Part shown: piece after piece, positions 26,997 through 35,459 of the stretch | How positions within the stretch are numbered: position 1 is the first letter of the stretch | Layout: each line of letters starts with the position of its first letter | Position numbers and translations under genes: made by a program | The notes under the pieces: generated by a model | What the model saw: only the letters and a program-made list of their open reading frames with translations | Database searches by the model: none | Told to the model about the DNA's origin: nothing | Source: JAKACA01 sp963735115 | Lineage (GTDB): Bacteria; Actinomycetota; Acidimicrobiia; Acidimicrobiales; Bog-793 | Length of the DNA stretch: 64,000 nt | Reading direction: 5' to 3' | Assembly (NCBI GenBank): GCA_963735115.1 | Contig: CAVTJR010000003.1 | Span: 310,001-374,000, forward strand

Positions 26997-27682
26997 CAGT
27001 ACTTCTGGTCCTTCAGAGCGTCGAAATTGTAAAGGTGACGAGCGGAGGCAACCTTCGTGACGTTCTCCGGGGACACGTGCACGAGACCCGCGTCAGCGGC
27101 CAGCTGGCCTACGAGCTTGACGTCGTCGGCGGTGAGGTCCTCGAAGCGCGCATCGGCTCCGAGAGAAGCGACGCGACCGCCGACGTAGATGACAGCCTCG
27201 TAGAGGGAGTCACCGAGCGACCCTGCGGCGTTGCCGCCGATGAGGATCGTGCCCGCTTGAGCCATGAAGCCGCACATGTGCCCGACGTCGCCCCCGACGG
27301 CGACCGTGCCGCCCTTCAGCGAGATGCCGGTTCGCGACGAGGCGTCGCCCTCGACGACGACGAGACCGCCCCGAGCCGACGCCGCCGTGCACTCGGAGGC
27401 GTTGCCCTTCACCCGTAGCGTCCCCGAGATGAGGTTCTCGCCGGCGGACCATCCCACGAAGCCCTCCACGGTCACGTTGGCGCCGTCGCACAGCCCGGCG
27501 ACGAAGTAGCCGGCGTTGCCGGCGACGGTCACCTCGAGGGCGCGCGCGATGCCCACGACGAGATTGTGCTTGCCTCTCGGCTCGAGGACCCGTACGACCG
27601 TGCCGGCCGGCAGCGAGTGCAGGGCGGCGTTCACCTGCCGGACGGTGAGCAGGTTGCAGTCGAGCTCGACGACGTCGGTCAT
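26996..27682 (-). CDS. mgsB: Glutamate synthase GXGXG-domain subunit, set 1 (N-methylglutamate synthase subunit B-like)
   Basis: This 228-aa protein is the right-handed beta-helix (GXGXG) domain of glutamate synthase on its own: VAGNAGYFVAGLCDGANVTVEGFVGWSAGENLISGTLRVKG, then SSRTGISLKGGTVAVGGDVGHMCGFMAQAGTILIGG and GSLGDSLYEAVIYVGG. The ATG at 27682 makes a 4-nt ATGA overlap with the mgsA stop. The domain is a structural bridge between the amidotransferase and the FMN subunit. Confidence 0.87.
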   Translation of the reverse strand: MTDVVELDCNLLTVRQVNAALHSLPAGTVVRVLEPRGKHNLVVGIARALEVTVAGNAGYFVAGLCDGANVTVEGFVGWSAGENLISGTLRVKGNASECTAASARGGLVVVEGDASSRTGISLKGGTVAVGGDVGHMCGFMAQAGTILIGGNAAGSLGDSLYEAVIYVGGRVASLGADARFEDLTADDVKLVGQLAADAGLVHVSPENVTKVASARHLYNFDALKDQKY

Positions 27683-28575
27683 GACCCCCACGCGTGTATC
27701 TCCTCCGGCATCGGCTCGAAGACGTCGGCCTTCTCGATCCCAGGCAGATCGGCCAGGGCCACGTACTCGGAGGCGACGGCCACGTAGTCCTCTGTCTCGG
27801 CCACGACCATCGGCTTGCAGGCGAAGGAGTCGCGCACCACGGCAATGGAGTCGGTCGTTGACACGAGCAGGGTGAAGAAGCCGTCGAAGACCTTGAGGAC
27901 GTGGCGGAGCGCCTCGGCGAGATCATCACCGGTCTCGAGCCTGGCGGCGATGAAGCGGGCGGCCACCTCGGAGTCGTTGTCGGTGTCGAAGCGCACCCCG
28001 GCGTCGAGGAGGTCGCGGCGCACGCTGGCGTAATTCGAGAAGGAGCCGTTGTGCACGAGAGCAAGGTCGCTCGCGGGGGCAAACGGGTGCGAGTGCTCGG
28101 TCGTGACGGCCGACTCCGTCGCCATCCGCGTGTGGCCGATCGCCTGGTAGCCGGCCATGGAACCCACTCCGTAGCGCTCGCAGACCGCCAGGGCGGGCCC
28201 GACGTCCTTGAACACCTCGATGGCTGTTCCGTACCCGAACAGCTGCAAGCTGGCGTCGGTTGCGGCCAAGGCCGCCAGCATGGCGGCGACGGGCGCGGCG
28301 GCGAGGGCGACGGCGTCGCGGCCGCGGCGGCGGAGCTCGACCGGGGAGGCGAGCTGATCGGAAAGGCGCTCGGCCTCCGAGTCCCAGTCGTAGCCGTCCG
28401 CAGGCGCCCGGAGGGAGTACTTGCGCCAGCCGGGCGGGCAGTCGCGGCTGTAGACCGCCACCCCGGTCGAGTCGGGGCCCCTCGACTCGAGCACGTCGAG
28501 CATCGGCACGACGAATTCGCCGAGCCGAGGCTCCAAATCAGCGTTTTTCAGCCGGATGCCAACGATCCCGCACAT
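27679..28575 (-). CDS. mgsA: Class II glutamine amidotransferase subunit, set 1 (N-methylglutamate synthase subunit A-like)
   Basis: This 298-aa Ntn-type amidotransferase has the catalytic Cys2 in MCGIVGI, SRGPDSTGVAVY, the ammonia/glutamine site GHTRMATESAVTTEHSHPF and VHNGSFSNYASVR. It would release the amine from glutamine or gamma-glutamylmethylamide for the FMN subunit. It is the first gene of the mgsABC 1 run. Its promoter (TATACT at 28606-28611) and operator site A lie directly upstream, with GGGAGG before the ATG. Confidence 0.87.
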   Translation of the reverse strand: MCGIVGIRLKNADLEPRLGEFVVPMLDVLESRGPDSTGVAVYSRDCPPGWRKYSLRAPADGYDWDSEAERLSDQLASPVELRRRGRDAVALAAAPVAAMLAALAATDASLQLFGYGTAIEVFKDVGPALAVCERYGVGSMAGYQAIGHTRMATESAVTTEHSHPFAPASDLALVHNGSFSNYASVRRDLLDAGVRFDTDNDSEVAARFIAARLETGDDLAEALRHVLKVFDGFFTLLVSTTDSIAVVRDSFACKPMVVAETEDYVAVASEYVALADLPGIEKADVFEPMPEEIHAWGS

Positions 28576-28605
28576 ACTTCATCCTCCCGACAGCGTAGCT
28601 CGCTC

Positions 28606-28641
28606 AGTATAGAAGGAAACATTGTCCACTGCCGGTGAACA
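28606..28641 (-). promoter_or_regulatory. mgsABC 1 promoter with candidate operator site A
   Basis: On the minus strand a strong -10 TATACT lies at 28606-28611. No good -35 exists. Instead the inverted repeat TGTTCAC-CGGCA-GTGGACA (28623-28641) covers that position. It is the best-formed copy of the shared 7-5-7 element. The 89-bp gap contains nothing else. Confidence 0.65.
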
Positions 28642-28664
28642 GTCACTGCGCTAACGGCGTCCCC

Positions 28665-29426
28665 TCAGCGGCGAGGGCTGCCGTAGGCGATCACGGACAG
28701 GAACTTGATCGGCAGCTCGACGAGCTCGGTCGGGCCGTGCACGATCTCGCCGGAGAATTGCAGGGCGTCGCCCGGCCGCAGGACGTACCGGTCGGCGCCG
28801 TAGCCGTACTCGACGATGCCTTCGAGCATGTAGATGAACTCGATCCCCGGGTGCTGGAAGAGCGGGAACACTTCGCTGTGCTCGTTCAGGGTGACGAGCA
28901 TCGGCTCGACGACCTTGTTCGGGCCCCTCATCTCGCCGAGCAATTCGTAGCGGTGGCCGACGCGCGTCCCCTTGCGAACGATCTCGACGCCTTGACCGGC
29001 CCGGACGAGGAGGGCGTCGTGCTCCTCGTCGAGTCCCCTGAAGAGCGAGGTGAGCGGAACGGAGATCGCCCCTGCCAGCTTGACGAGCGTGCCGAGGCTC
29101 GGGGAGGCCTGGGCGTTCTCGATCTTCGAGAGCATGCCCTTGGAGATGCCGGAACGTTCGGCGAGCTGCTCGACCGTGAGACCGAGCTGATTGCGGAACT
29201 CCCGCACGCGCTGGGCGATGACCCAGCCGACGCCGGGGTCGAGCGAGTCGATGTGCGGCGGCCCGTCGCTCAAGGGATCGCGCCCGTTGATGGGAGGCTC
29301 GGGCGCCGACACCCCCGTCGACTTGCGCGGGCGTCCGGAGCGCTCCGAGCGGTCTGCCGCCGGGCCACCCCCGCCTTGGACCCGTGACCGCCCCTCCACC
29401 GCCTTCCCGGCGCCCTGACGGCCCAT
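28665..29426 (-). CDS. XRE-family transcriptional regulator with C-terminal cupin domain
   Basis: This 253-aa regulator has about 65 low-complexity N-terminal residues and a helix-turn-helix (VREFRNQLGLTVEQLAERSGISKGMLSKIENAQASPSLGTLVKLA, about 75-120). A cupin sensor domain follows (FPLFQHPGIEFIYMLEGIVEYGYG, then YVLRPGDALQFSGEIVHGP). XRE-cupin regulators such as PuuR commonly repress amine and amino-acid catabolism genes. It lies 89 bp upstream of mgsA 1 in the same direction and is the prime candidate to bind the shared inverted repeat (inference). The ATG at 29426 has AAGGGGG upstream. Confidence 0.88.
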   Translation of the reverse strand: MGRQGAGKAVEGRSRVQGGGGPAADRSERSGRPRKSTGVSAPEPPINGRDPLSDGPPHIDSLDPGVGWVIAQRVREFRNQLGLTVEQLAERSGISKGMLSKIENAQASPSLGTLVKLAGAISVPLTSLFRGLDEEHDALLVRAGQGVEIVRKGTRVGHRYELLGEMRGPNKVVEPMLVTLNEHSEVFPLFQHPGIEFIYMLEGIVEYGYGADRYVLRPGDALQFSGEIVHGPTELVELPIKFLSVIAYGSPRR

Positions 29427-29560
29427 GGTTGCCCCCTTGTCCGGCCCGAGCGTGAGTCTATTCGTGCCCGCCGGGAATCTTCCTCCGCAGTTGCCACCAG
29501 GATCCGCCGGTCGCCTCGTCCTAGGCTGCGGTGAAACGGATCGAAGACTTGGGGGACGAG

Positions 29561-30673
29561 ATGAGCAAGCAGACGGCGTTCCATCCTCGGCTGGCGGCCT
29601 TGACCGACCGCTGGATGGATCTCTTCGGCTACCTGGCGCCCTCTGCTGTCACCGACACGGCCGAGGAGTACCAGGCGGTGCGCCAGTCGGCCGGGCTGAT
29701 GGACTTCTCCATGCTGCGTAAGGTCGATCTCGAGGGAGGCGGCGCCCTCGAGCTGCTCAACTCCCTCGTGACCCGCGATCTCGCCAAGGTGCGGCCCGGC
29801 CATATCGCCTACGGCGCCTTGACCGACGCGGCCGGCAAGATGGTCGATGACTGCACGGCCTCGGTCTTCGGACCGGACCGCATCCGGTTCTGCGGAGCGA
29901 ACGACCGCGATTTCCAGATGTTCTCGGCGGCGGCGGCCGGCACGAAGGTCGAGGTCCGTCACTTCACCGACGAGATGCCGCACCTGTGCCTGCAGGGCCC
30001 GCTCAGTCGATCGATCCTGCAGCCGCTCTCCGACAGCGACCTCTCGAACGCGGCCTTCCCCTACTACACCTTCAAGGAAGAGGTCCGCGTGGCGGACATC
30101 CCCGTCTTCATGACCCGCCTCGGCTACACCGCCGAGCTCGGCTTCGAGCTCTGGGTCGACGAGGAGCGGGCGCTCGAGCTCTTCGACGTCCTCGTGGCGG
30201 CGGGGGAGCCGGCGGGCATGAAGCTGATCGGCATGGATGCGCTCGATGTCTTCAGAATCGAAGGGGGTTTCATCATCGGTGGCATCGAGTACGACCCCAC
30301 GGTGTCGCCCTACGAGTGCGGTCTCGGGTGGGCCGTCGACCTCGAGAAGGGCGAGTTCCAAGGCCGCGAGGCGTTGCGTGCCGACAAGGACAAGAGCGTC
30401 GTGCGCCTCGGCAGCGTCGTGCTCGCCGCCGGCGGTGCCGCTGCCTCCGGCGCCCCGCTCTCGAGCGACGGCGAGCAGGTGGGTTACGTCACCCAAGCCA
30501 TCGTGTCCCCCTTCCTCGGGGGCGCCACCCTCGGCCTCGCCAAGCTCCGGCGGCCGCACAACGCTGTCGGCACGAAGGTCACCGCCTCTGTCAAGGGTGA
30601 AGACGTGAGCGGCCAGGTGGTGAGCCACCCCGTCTACGAGCCACAGCGGAAGAAGGCGAAAGAGAAGACCTGA
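29561..30673 (+). CDS. GcvT-like aminomethyltransferase/folate-dependent demethylase family protein
   Basis: This 370-aa protein matches the glycine-cleavage T-protein fold: SAGLMDFSMLRKVDLEGGGALELLNSLVTRDL, GKMVDDCTASVFGPD, LGYTAELGFELWV and FRIEGGFIIGGIEY. Homologues include GcvT and tetrahydrofolate-dependent demethylases such as DmdA. No gcvH or gcvP lies nearby, so glycine cleavage is unlikely. It diverges from the XRE-cupin gene across a 134-bp gap and converges on the GcvT/FAD-oxidase operon. The ATG at 29561 (GGGGGA upstream) is chosen over GTG 29531. Confidence 0.82.
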   Translation: MSKQTAFHPRLAALTDRWMDLFGYLAPSAVTDTAEEYQAVRQSAGLMDFSMLRKVDLEGGGALELLNSLVTRDLAKVRPGHIAYGALTDAAGKMVDDCTASVFGPDRIRFCGANDRDFQMFSAAAAGTKVEVRHFTDEMPHLCLQGPLSRSILQPLSDSDLSNAAFPYYTFKEEVRVADIPVFMTRLGYTAELGFELWVDEERALELFDVLVAAGEPAGMKLIGMDALDVFRIEGGFIIGGIEYDPTVSPYECGLGWAVDLEKGEFQGREALRADKDKSVVRLGSVVLAAGGAAASGAPLSSDGEQVGYVTQAIVSPFLGGATLGLAKLRRPHNAVGTKVTASVKGEDVSGQVVSHPVYEPQRKKAKEKT

Positions 30674-30689
30674 GCTCCGCCCGGCCGGT

Positions 30690-31010
30690 TCAGGCGGCCC
30701 GCCCGGCCCGCAGGCGCTGGCGGCGGCGAGCCTCCCGTGCTCGCAAGGGGGAGCCGTACCACATCGCCGCCGTGACGGCGGCGGCCAGCCCTCCCCACAA
30801 GTTGGGGTAGGAGTCGTGATAGAGGCCGATGGCGACGGCCGCGTAGGCGGCCATCACCACGACGAGTCCCGGCCACCACCACAGGAGCCGGACCGCTCCG
30901 CTCGCCACGACTCGCAGGACCGTCACCGACACCCGCCCCTCCGCCGCCGCGCCAGCCTCGGCAGCCGGAGCCGCCGGGGGCGGGTCCTCGACAGGCGGAG
31001 CCTCGGTCAC
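30690..31010 (-). CDS. Small membrane protein of unknown function
   Basis: This 106-aa protein has an Ala/Pro/Glu-rich N-terminus (about 1-30), two hydrophobic segments (WWWPGLVVVMAAYAAVAIGLY and LWGGLAAAVTAAMWYG) and an Arg-rich tail, so both ends are probably cytoplasmic. The GTG start overlaps the stop of the GcvT-like gene (GTGA), making it the last gene of the ligase 2/mgsABC 2 operon. I do not recognise a family. Confidence 0.65.
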   Translation of the reverse strand: MTEAPPVEDPPPAAPAAEAGAAAEGRVSVTVLRVVASGAVRLLWWWPGLVVVMAAYAAVAIGLYHDSYPNLWGGLAAAVTAAMWYGSPLRAREARRRQRLRAGRAA

Positions 31011-32143
31011 GACTTCGGCTTCGATTTCTCCGGGTCGTAGAACGGGAACCGGACGATCGTGGCGGCCGTCGTCTCGCCTCCGTCCTGGCGGACGACGTCG
31101 ATGCGCTCGCCGAGGGTGGCGTGCCCGACGTCGAGGCGAGCGAGGGCGAGGCTCTTGTCGAACAGCGGCGAGCGCACCCCACTTGTGACGACGCCGACCG
31201 TGTCGCCGCCTGCGTGCACGGCGTCACCCTGCACGTACGGCTCGTCGGCATCGATCTCCAAACCGACGAGCCGGCTGCTCGGGTGTTCTCGGCGGCTCGC
31301 CAGCGCCGTTTTGCCGACGTAGTCGTCCTGCTTGTTCTTCGGGACGGTGAAGCCGATGCCGGCCTCGAAGGGGTCCTCGGCCCCCTCGTACTCGTAGCCC
31401 TTGAAGATCAGGCCCGCCTCGACGCGCACGACGTCGAGGGCATTGAGCCCGAGAACCCCGATCCCATCGTCTTGGCCGGCGGCCCAGATGACGTCCCAGA
31501 CGGCGGGGCCGTCGTCGGGGTGGCACCACACCTCGTAGCCGAGCTCTCCCGAATAGCCGGTGCGAGAGATCAGCGCCTCCGGGCCGTTCTCACCGAGACG
31601 CCCCTCGGTGAAGGTGAACCAGGTGAGATCGCTGAGTGCCGGACGGCCTGCCGCCGCCTGCACGACCCGCTCGAGGATCCGGCGGCTCGCAGGCCCCTGC
31701 AGGGCGACGTTGTGCAGCCGGTCCGTCGAGTTCTCCAAGGAGACGTCGAGCCCGAGCCGCTCGGCGTGGGATGCGAACCAGGCCTCGTCCTCGTCGGTGT
31801 AGCCGATCCAGCGAAACCGCTCCGGCCCGAAGCGGAACACCGTGCCGTCGTCGACGGTGTTGCCGTCGTCGTCGCAGAGAGCCGTGTAGACGATGTCACC
31901 ATCGGAGAGGCGCCCGAGGTCGCGTGTCACCGTCGCCTGCAGCAAGGCGCCCGACCCTTCGCCGGTCACCTCCACCTTGCGAAGCGGCGTCAGGTCGATC
32001 ATGACCGCCCGCTGCCGGCAGGCCCAGTACTCCTCGAGGAGGTCGGCGGCGTACTGGGAGGGAAAGTCGTAGCCGGCGTACTCGTCGAAGCGGGCGCCGA
32101 GAGCGGCGGTCCGGCTGTGGAATGCGGTCTGGCGGAGCGTCAC
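31007..32143 (-). CDS. GcvT-like folate-binding protein of the ligase 2/mgsABC 2 operon
   Basis: This 378-aa T-protein homologue has AVMIDLTPLRKVEVTGEGSGALLQATVTRDL, GNTVDDGTVFRFGPERFRWIGYTDED, SRTGYSGELGYEVWCHPDD and VRVEAGLIFKGYEY. It resembles the C-terminal half of dimethylglycine oxidase. It lies just downstream of a free-standing FAD amine oxidase, so the two look like a split form of that enzyme (inference): the oxidase would demethylate an N-methyl amine and this protein would load methylene onto tetrahydrofolate. The GTG start has GGGAGG upstream. Confidence 0.83.
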   Translation of the reverse strand: MTLRQTAFHSRTAALGARFDEYAGYDFPSQYAADLLEEYWACRQRAVMIDLTPLRKVEVTGEGSGALLQATVTRDLGRLSDGDIVYTALCDDDGNTVDDGTVFRFGPERFRWIGYTDEDEAWFASHAERLGLDVSLENSTDRLHNVALQGPASRRILERVVQAAAGRPALSDLTWFTFTEGRLGENGPEALISRTGYSGELGYEVWCHPDDGPAVWDVIWAAGQDDGIGVLGLNALDVVRVEAGLIFKGYEYEGAEDPFEAGIGFTVPKNKQDDYVGKTALASRREHPSSRLVGLEIDADEPYVQGDAVHAGGDTVGVVTSGVRSPLFDKSLALARLDVGHATLGERIDVVRQDGGETTAATIVRFPFYDPEKSKPKS

Positions 32144-32235
32144 GTCTCAGTCCTCCCGGTGTCAGCGTGCTCGGGGGCGGCCGGCGCAACAGCCTCCGCC
32201 ACCGCAGGTGTCTGCATGGCTTGTCGTGGCCAGGC

Positions 32236-33570
32236 TCAGCTCCAAGGGTAGGGCGAGTGGCTGACCGGGTGAAGCTCGCCGGCGGCGTAGCGGCCGAACC
32301 GGAAGGGCTCCAGCAGCGGCTCCGGCGTGCCGAGGAGCTCACGGGAGACGAGCTCGCCGACGCCGATCATCTTGTAGCCGTGGTTCGAGTCGGCGATGAA
32401 GTAGGCGTTCTCGCAGAAGCGGTCGAAGACCGGGAAACTGTCCGGTGTGAAGCAGCCGAGGCCGCCGGACGCCTCCTTCGCGAACAGTCCACCCTTTCCC
32501 TCAAAGCGCTTGTGGCAGTGGGCGAGCGCAGAGCTCCACATCCTGGCGAAGTCGTCGCCGACGACGAAGTCGGGGCTCGCCGGCCCGTACGGGTCGACGG
32601 CCACCTCGTCGACCGGGCGGTCGACCACATAGGGCATCGCACCGCCCTGCACGCCGCCGAAATGCAGGTCGGGTTTGTAGTAGATCCCCCAGAGCTCGTC
32701 GGTGACGACGCTGCCGTCGACGTCGTCGTAGAGGGGGGCGTCCGTGTCGACGTGAAGGACGGGCGGCAGCTTGCCGCTGTCGGTGAGGAAGAAGTCCGGT
32801 GGGAGCTTCAGCGTGCCCTCCTGCAAGCACCAGTACGTCCACATCGGGCGCTCGTACAGCTGGCCGTCGCGGCCTTTCACCTCGATCGTGTCCGGCAGGG
32901 AGAGCATCGTCCAGAAGTCACGTACCCAAGGGCCGGCGGCGACGACGACCTGCTCGCACTCGACGGCGCCGTCGGTCGTCTCCACCGCGGAGACGGCACC
33001 GCCTTCGAGGCGAAACCCGGTCACCTTGACGCCGGTGAGGATCTGGGCGCCGGCGCTCCTTGCCTTGTTCGACAGCCCTCGGAGCGACCCGACGTTGTTG
33101 GCGTAGCCGCCGCGCTCCTCGTGGAGCACGACCGAGATGTTCTTCGCCTGCCAGTCCGAGAACATCGCCTGCATGTACGACCGGCATTCGTCCTCCCCCT
33201 CGACCAGCGTCGATGGGTATCCGATCGCCCTCTGCTCGTCGTAGATGCGTGCCACGTCGGCGTGCATCACTTCCGGCCCGATCTGCATGTAGCCGACCGA
33301 GTTGTACGAGAAGGCCGCCGGGTCGGACTCCCAGACCGAGACGGAGTGTGCCATCAGCTGGCGCATCGCCGGTTGGAAGTAGTTGTTCCTCACGACCCCG
33401 CAGGCGATGCCGGAGGCACCCGCCCCGACGCCGTTCTTGTCGAGCACGACAACGTCGCCCCCGCTGAGCTGGCCGGTCCGATCGAGGGCGGCCGCCAGGT
33501 GCCAGGCGGTGGAGAGGCCGTGGACTCCAGCCCCGATCACCACGAAACGAGCGGCCTTCGGTGTTGCCAT
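32236..33570 (-). CDS. FAD-dependent amine oxidase/dehydrogenase (DAAO/SoxB superfamily)
   Basis: This 444-aa protein has the glycine-rich FAD motif FVVIGAGVHGLSTAWHLAAAL, an ASGIACGVVRNNYFQPAM segment like the GR...R.NY of SoxB, and a C-terminal FAD contact GCFTPDSFPVFDRFCENAYFIADSNHGYKMIGVGELVS. It lacks the RHDA histidine that carries covalent FMN in SoxB. Its place after ligase 2 and mgsABC 2 suggests it oxidises the product N-methylglutamate, the step done by four-subunit MgdABCD in known methylotrophs. Other N-methyl amino acids remain possible. A 92-bp gap follows before the GcvT-like gene. Confidence 0.83.
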   Translation of the reverse strand: MATPKAARFVVIGAGVHGLSTAWHLAAALDRTGQLSGGDVVVLDKNGVGAGASGIACGVVRNNYFQPAMRQLMAHSVSVWESDPAAFSYNSVGYMQIGPEVMHADVARIYDEQRAIGYPSTLVEGEDECRSYMQAMFSDWQAKNISVVLHEERGGYANNVGSLRGLSNKARSAGAQILTGVKVTGFRLEGGAVSAVETTDGAVECEQVVVAAGPWVRDFWTMLSLPDTIEVKGRDGQLYERPMWTYWCLQEGTLKLPPDFFLTDSGKLPPVLHVDTDAPLYDDVDGSVVTDELWGIYYKPDLHFGGVQGGAMPYVVDRPVDEVAVDPYGPASPDFVVGDDFARMWSSALAHCHKRFEGKGGLFAKEASGGLGCFTPDSFPVFDRFCENAYFIADSNHGYKMIGVGELVSRELLGTPEPLLEPFRFGRYAAGELHPVSHSPYPWS

Positions 33571-33604
33571 GGCGTTCTACGTCTCCTTCTGCTGCGGGCT
33601 CGCT

Positions 33605-34033
33605 CTAGTGGCCGGTCGGTGACTCCCAGCCGGCCAGAGTCCGCGGCTCCCAGTGTTGACCGACGAGCTCGGAGTCGTCCCGCCAGGGACCGAGCATGCG
33701 CTGGGGGAACTTCGTGTGGACACGCTTCAGCTGGATTCCGTACGAATTGCCCGCCTGCAGGTGTGCGATGAGCACTTTGCGGGCGATCTCGTCCTCCCTG
33801 CCGGCCGGGATGGGGAAGTGGATCTTGAGGAACGAGTTGGAGTACCGGTCGAACACGGCCGGCACGCCGTCTTCGATGAGCAGGTGGATGTCCTCGAGCC
33901 AGTTGAGATCCGGACCGGGCGTCGCCGCCATGAGGTCGATGTCCTCGACGACCGAGAGGTCGTGCTGGTAGGGGTACGAGTGGCCCGAGAGCTCCTCTGA
34001 GTCGATCGTGACGTGATGGCCTATGTCGCTCAT
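33605..34033 (-). CDS. Small conserved-looking protein of the mgsABC 2 operon, function unknown
   Basis: This 142-aa soluble protein has no membrane segment, signal peptide or Cys. It is rich in acidic and aromatic residues (HSYPYQHDLSVVEDIDLM, DLNWLEDIHLLIEDG) and has a central FDRYSNSFLKIHFPIPAGREDEIARKVLIAHLQAG. It does not resemble SoxD (no CPHC zinc motif) or SoxG. It sits 4 bp after mgsC 2 and 34 bp before the FAD oxidase, so it is a candidate accessory subunit. I do not recognise a family. Confidence 0.75.
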   Translation of the reverse strand: MSDIGHHVTIDSEELSGHSYPYQHDLSVVEDIDLMAATPGPDLNWLEDIHLLIEDGVPAVFDRYSNSFLKIHFPIPAGREDEIARKVLIAHLQAGNSYGIQLKRVHTKFPQRMLGPWRDDSELVGQHWEPRTLAGWESPTGH

Positions 34034-34037
34034 CGAT

Positions 34038-35432
34038 TCAGCCTCCTACCTCACCGACCTGCTTGGCGAAGAGTTCCTTCATCTCGCCCAGCATGCGGTC
34101 CTCCGTCAGGCCGGGCACGTAATTCGTGCCCGCGAGCGGCACCTTGGCCATGGCGGCCGCCTCGACCGTGAGTGCACACAGATCCTCCGGCTCGAGGCTG
34201 TGCACGTTCGTCTTGCCACAAGCTCGGGCCAGCATCTGCACCTCGAGGGTGAGCGTGTGGAGGAAGTTGTACACCCGCTCTGCGGCCTCGTCGACGACGA
34301 GGCGCTTGCGCAGCTCCGGGTCCTGGGTCGTGATGCCGACGGGGCAGCGGCCCGTGTGGCAGTGGTAGCAGTAGCCGGCGGGAACACCGATCGTCCCCTC
34401 GTAGTCGGTGACTCCAGGGATCTCCTTGTTGCAGTTGAGCGCCATCAAGGCTGAGTGGCCGATGGCGATCGCAGTCGCACCGAGGGCGAGGCACTTGGCG
34501 ACGTCGCCGCCGTTGCGGATGCCGCCGGCGACGACGAGGTCGATCTCGTCCGCCAGCCCGACGTCCTCGAGTGCCCGGCGGGCTTCGGGTATGGCGGCCA
34601 TGAGGGGGATGCCCGTCTCCTCCGCCGCGACGTGCGGGCCTGCGCCGGTTCCTCCCTCCGCGCCGTCGAGGTAGATGACGTCGGGACCGCACTTGGCGGC
34701 CATCCGGACGTCGTCGTAGACGCGGGCTGCCCCGAGCTTCAGCTGGATCGGGATTTGGTAATCGGTCGCCTCCCGGATCTCCTGGATCTTGAGCGACAGG
34801 TCGTCCGGACCGAGCCAGTCTGGGTGGCGCGCCGGGCTCCGCTGGTCGATGCCCACGGGCAGCGAGCGCATCTCGGCCACCTGCTCGGTGACTTTCTGCC
34901 CCATGAGGTGGCCGCCGAGGCCGACTTTGCATCCCTGACCGATGAAGAACTCGCAGGCGTCAGCGAGCATCAGGTGGTGAGGGTTGAAGCCGTAGCGGCT
35001 CTGGATGCACTGGTAGTACCACTTGGTCGAGAGATCCCGCTCCGGCGGGATCATGCCGCCCTCGCCCGAGCAGGTCGCTGTGCCGGCCATCGAGGCGCCC
35101 CGGGCGAGCGCCATCTTGGCCTCGAGCGAGAGCGCCCCGAAACTCATACCCGTGATGTAGATGGGGATGTCGAGCTCGATGGGGTGCTTGGCGAATCGGG
35201 CGCCGAGCACCGTGCGCGTCGAGCACCTCTCCCGGTACCCCTCAATAACGAAGCGGGTCAAGGTTCCTGGCAGGAACATCAGCTCGTCCCAGCTGGGCAT
35301 CTTCTTGAAGAGCGAGAAACCCCGCATCCGGTAGCGACCGAGCTCTGCCTTTACATGGATGTCGTTGATGACCTCAGGTGTGAAGATCTTCGAGTGGCCG
35401 ATGATGTCGGTTCGCGGAGGTTGGTCCGGCAC
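34038..35432 (-). CDS. mgsC: FMN-binding glutamate synthase-type subunit, set 2 (N-methylglutamate synthase subunit C-like)
   Basis: This 464-aa paralogue of the FMN subunit at 25632 keeps TGMSFGALSLEAKMALARGAS, the FMN segment LDGAEGGTGAGP, GGIRNGGDVAKCLALGA and the 3Fe-4S set CNKE plus CHTGRCPVGI. It differs at the active-site stretch (GTATCSGEGGM against GTSTTTGDGGM in set 1), which may mean a different amine. The start is GTG with AGGAG upstream. Confidence 0.86.
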   Translation of the reverse strand: MPDQPPRTDIIGHSKIFTPEVINDIHVKAELGRYRMRGFSLFKKMPSWDELMFLPGTLTRFVIEGYRERCSTRTVLGARFAKHPIELDIPIYITGMSFGALSLEAKMALARGASMAGTATCSGEGGMIPPERDLSTKWYYQCIQSRYGFNPHHLMLADACEFFIGQGCKVGLGGHLMGQKVTEQVAEMRSLPVGIDQRSPARHPDWLGPDDLSLKIQEIREATDYQIPIQLKLGAARVYDDVRMAAKCGPDVIYLDGAEGGTGAGPHVAAEETGIPLMAAIPEARRALEDVGLADEIDLVVAGGIRNGGDVAKCLALGATAIAIGHSALMALNCNKEIPGVTDYEGTIGVPAGYCYHCHTGRCPVGITTQDPELRKRLVVDEAAERVYNFLHTLTLEVQMLARACGKTNVHSLEPEDLCALTVEAAAMAKVPLAGTNYVPGLTEDRMLGEMKELFAKQVGEVGG

Positions 35433-35459
35433 TTTGGCTCCTGTTCAGTCCTTGGCGCC

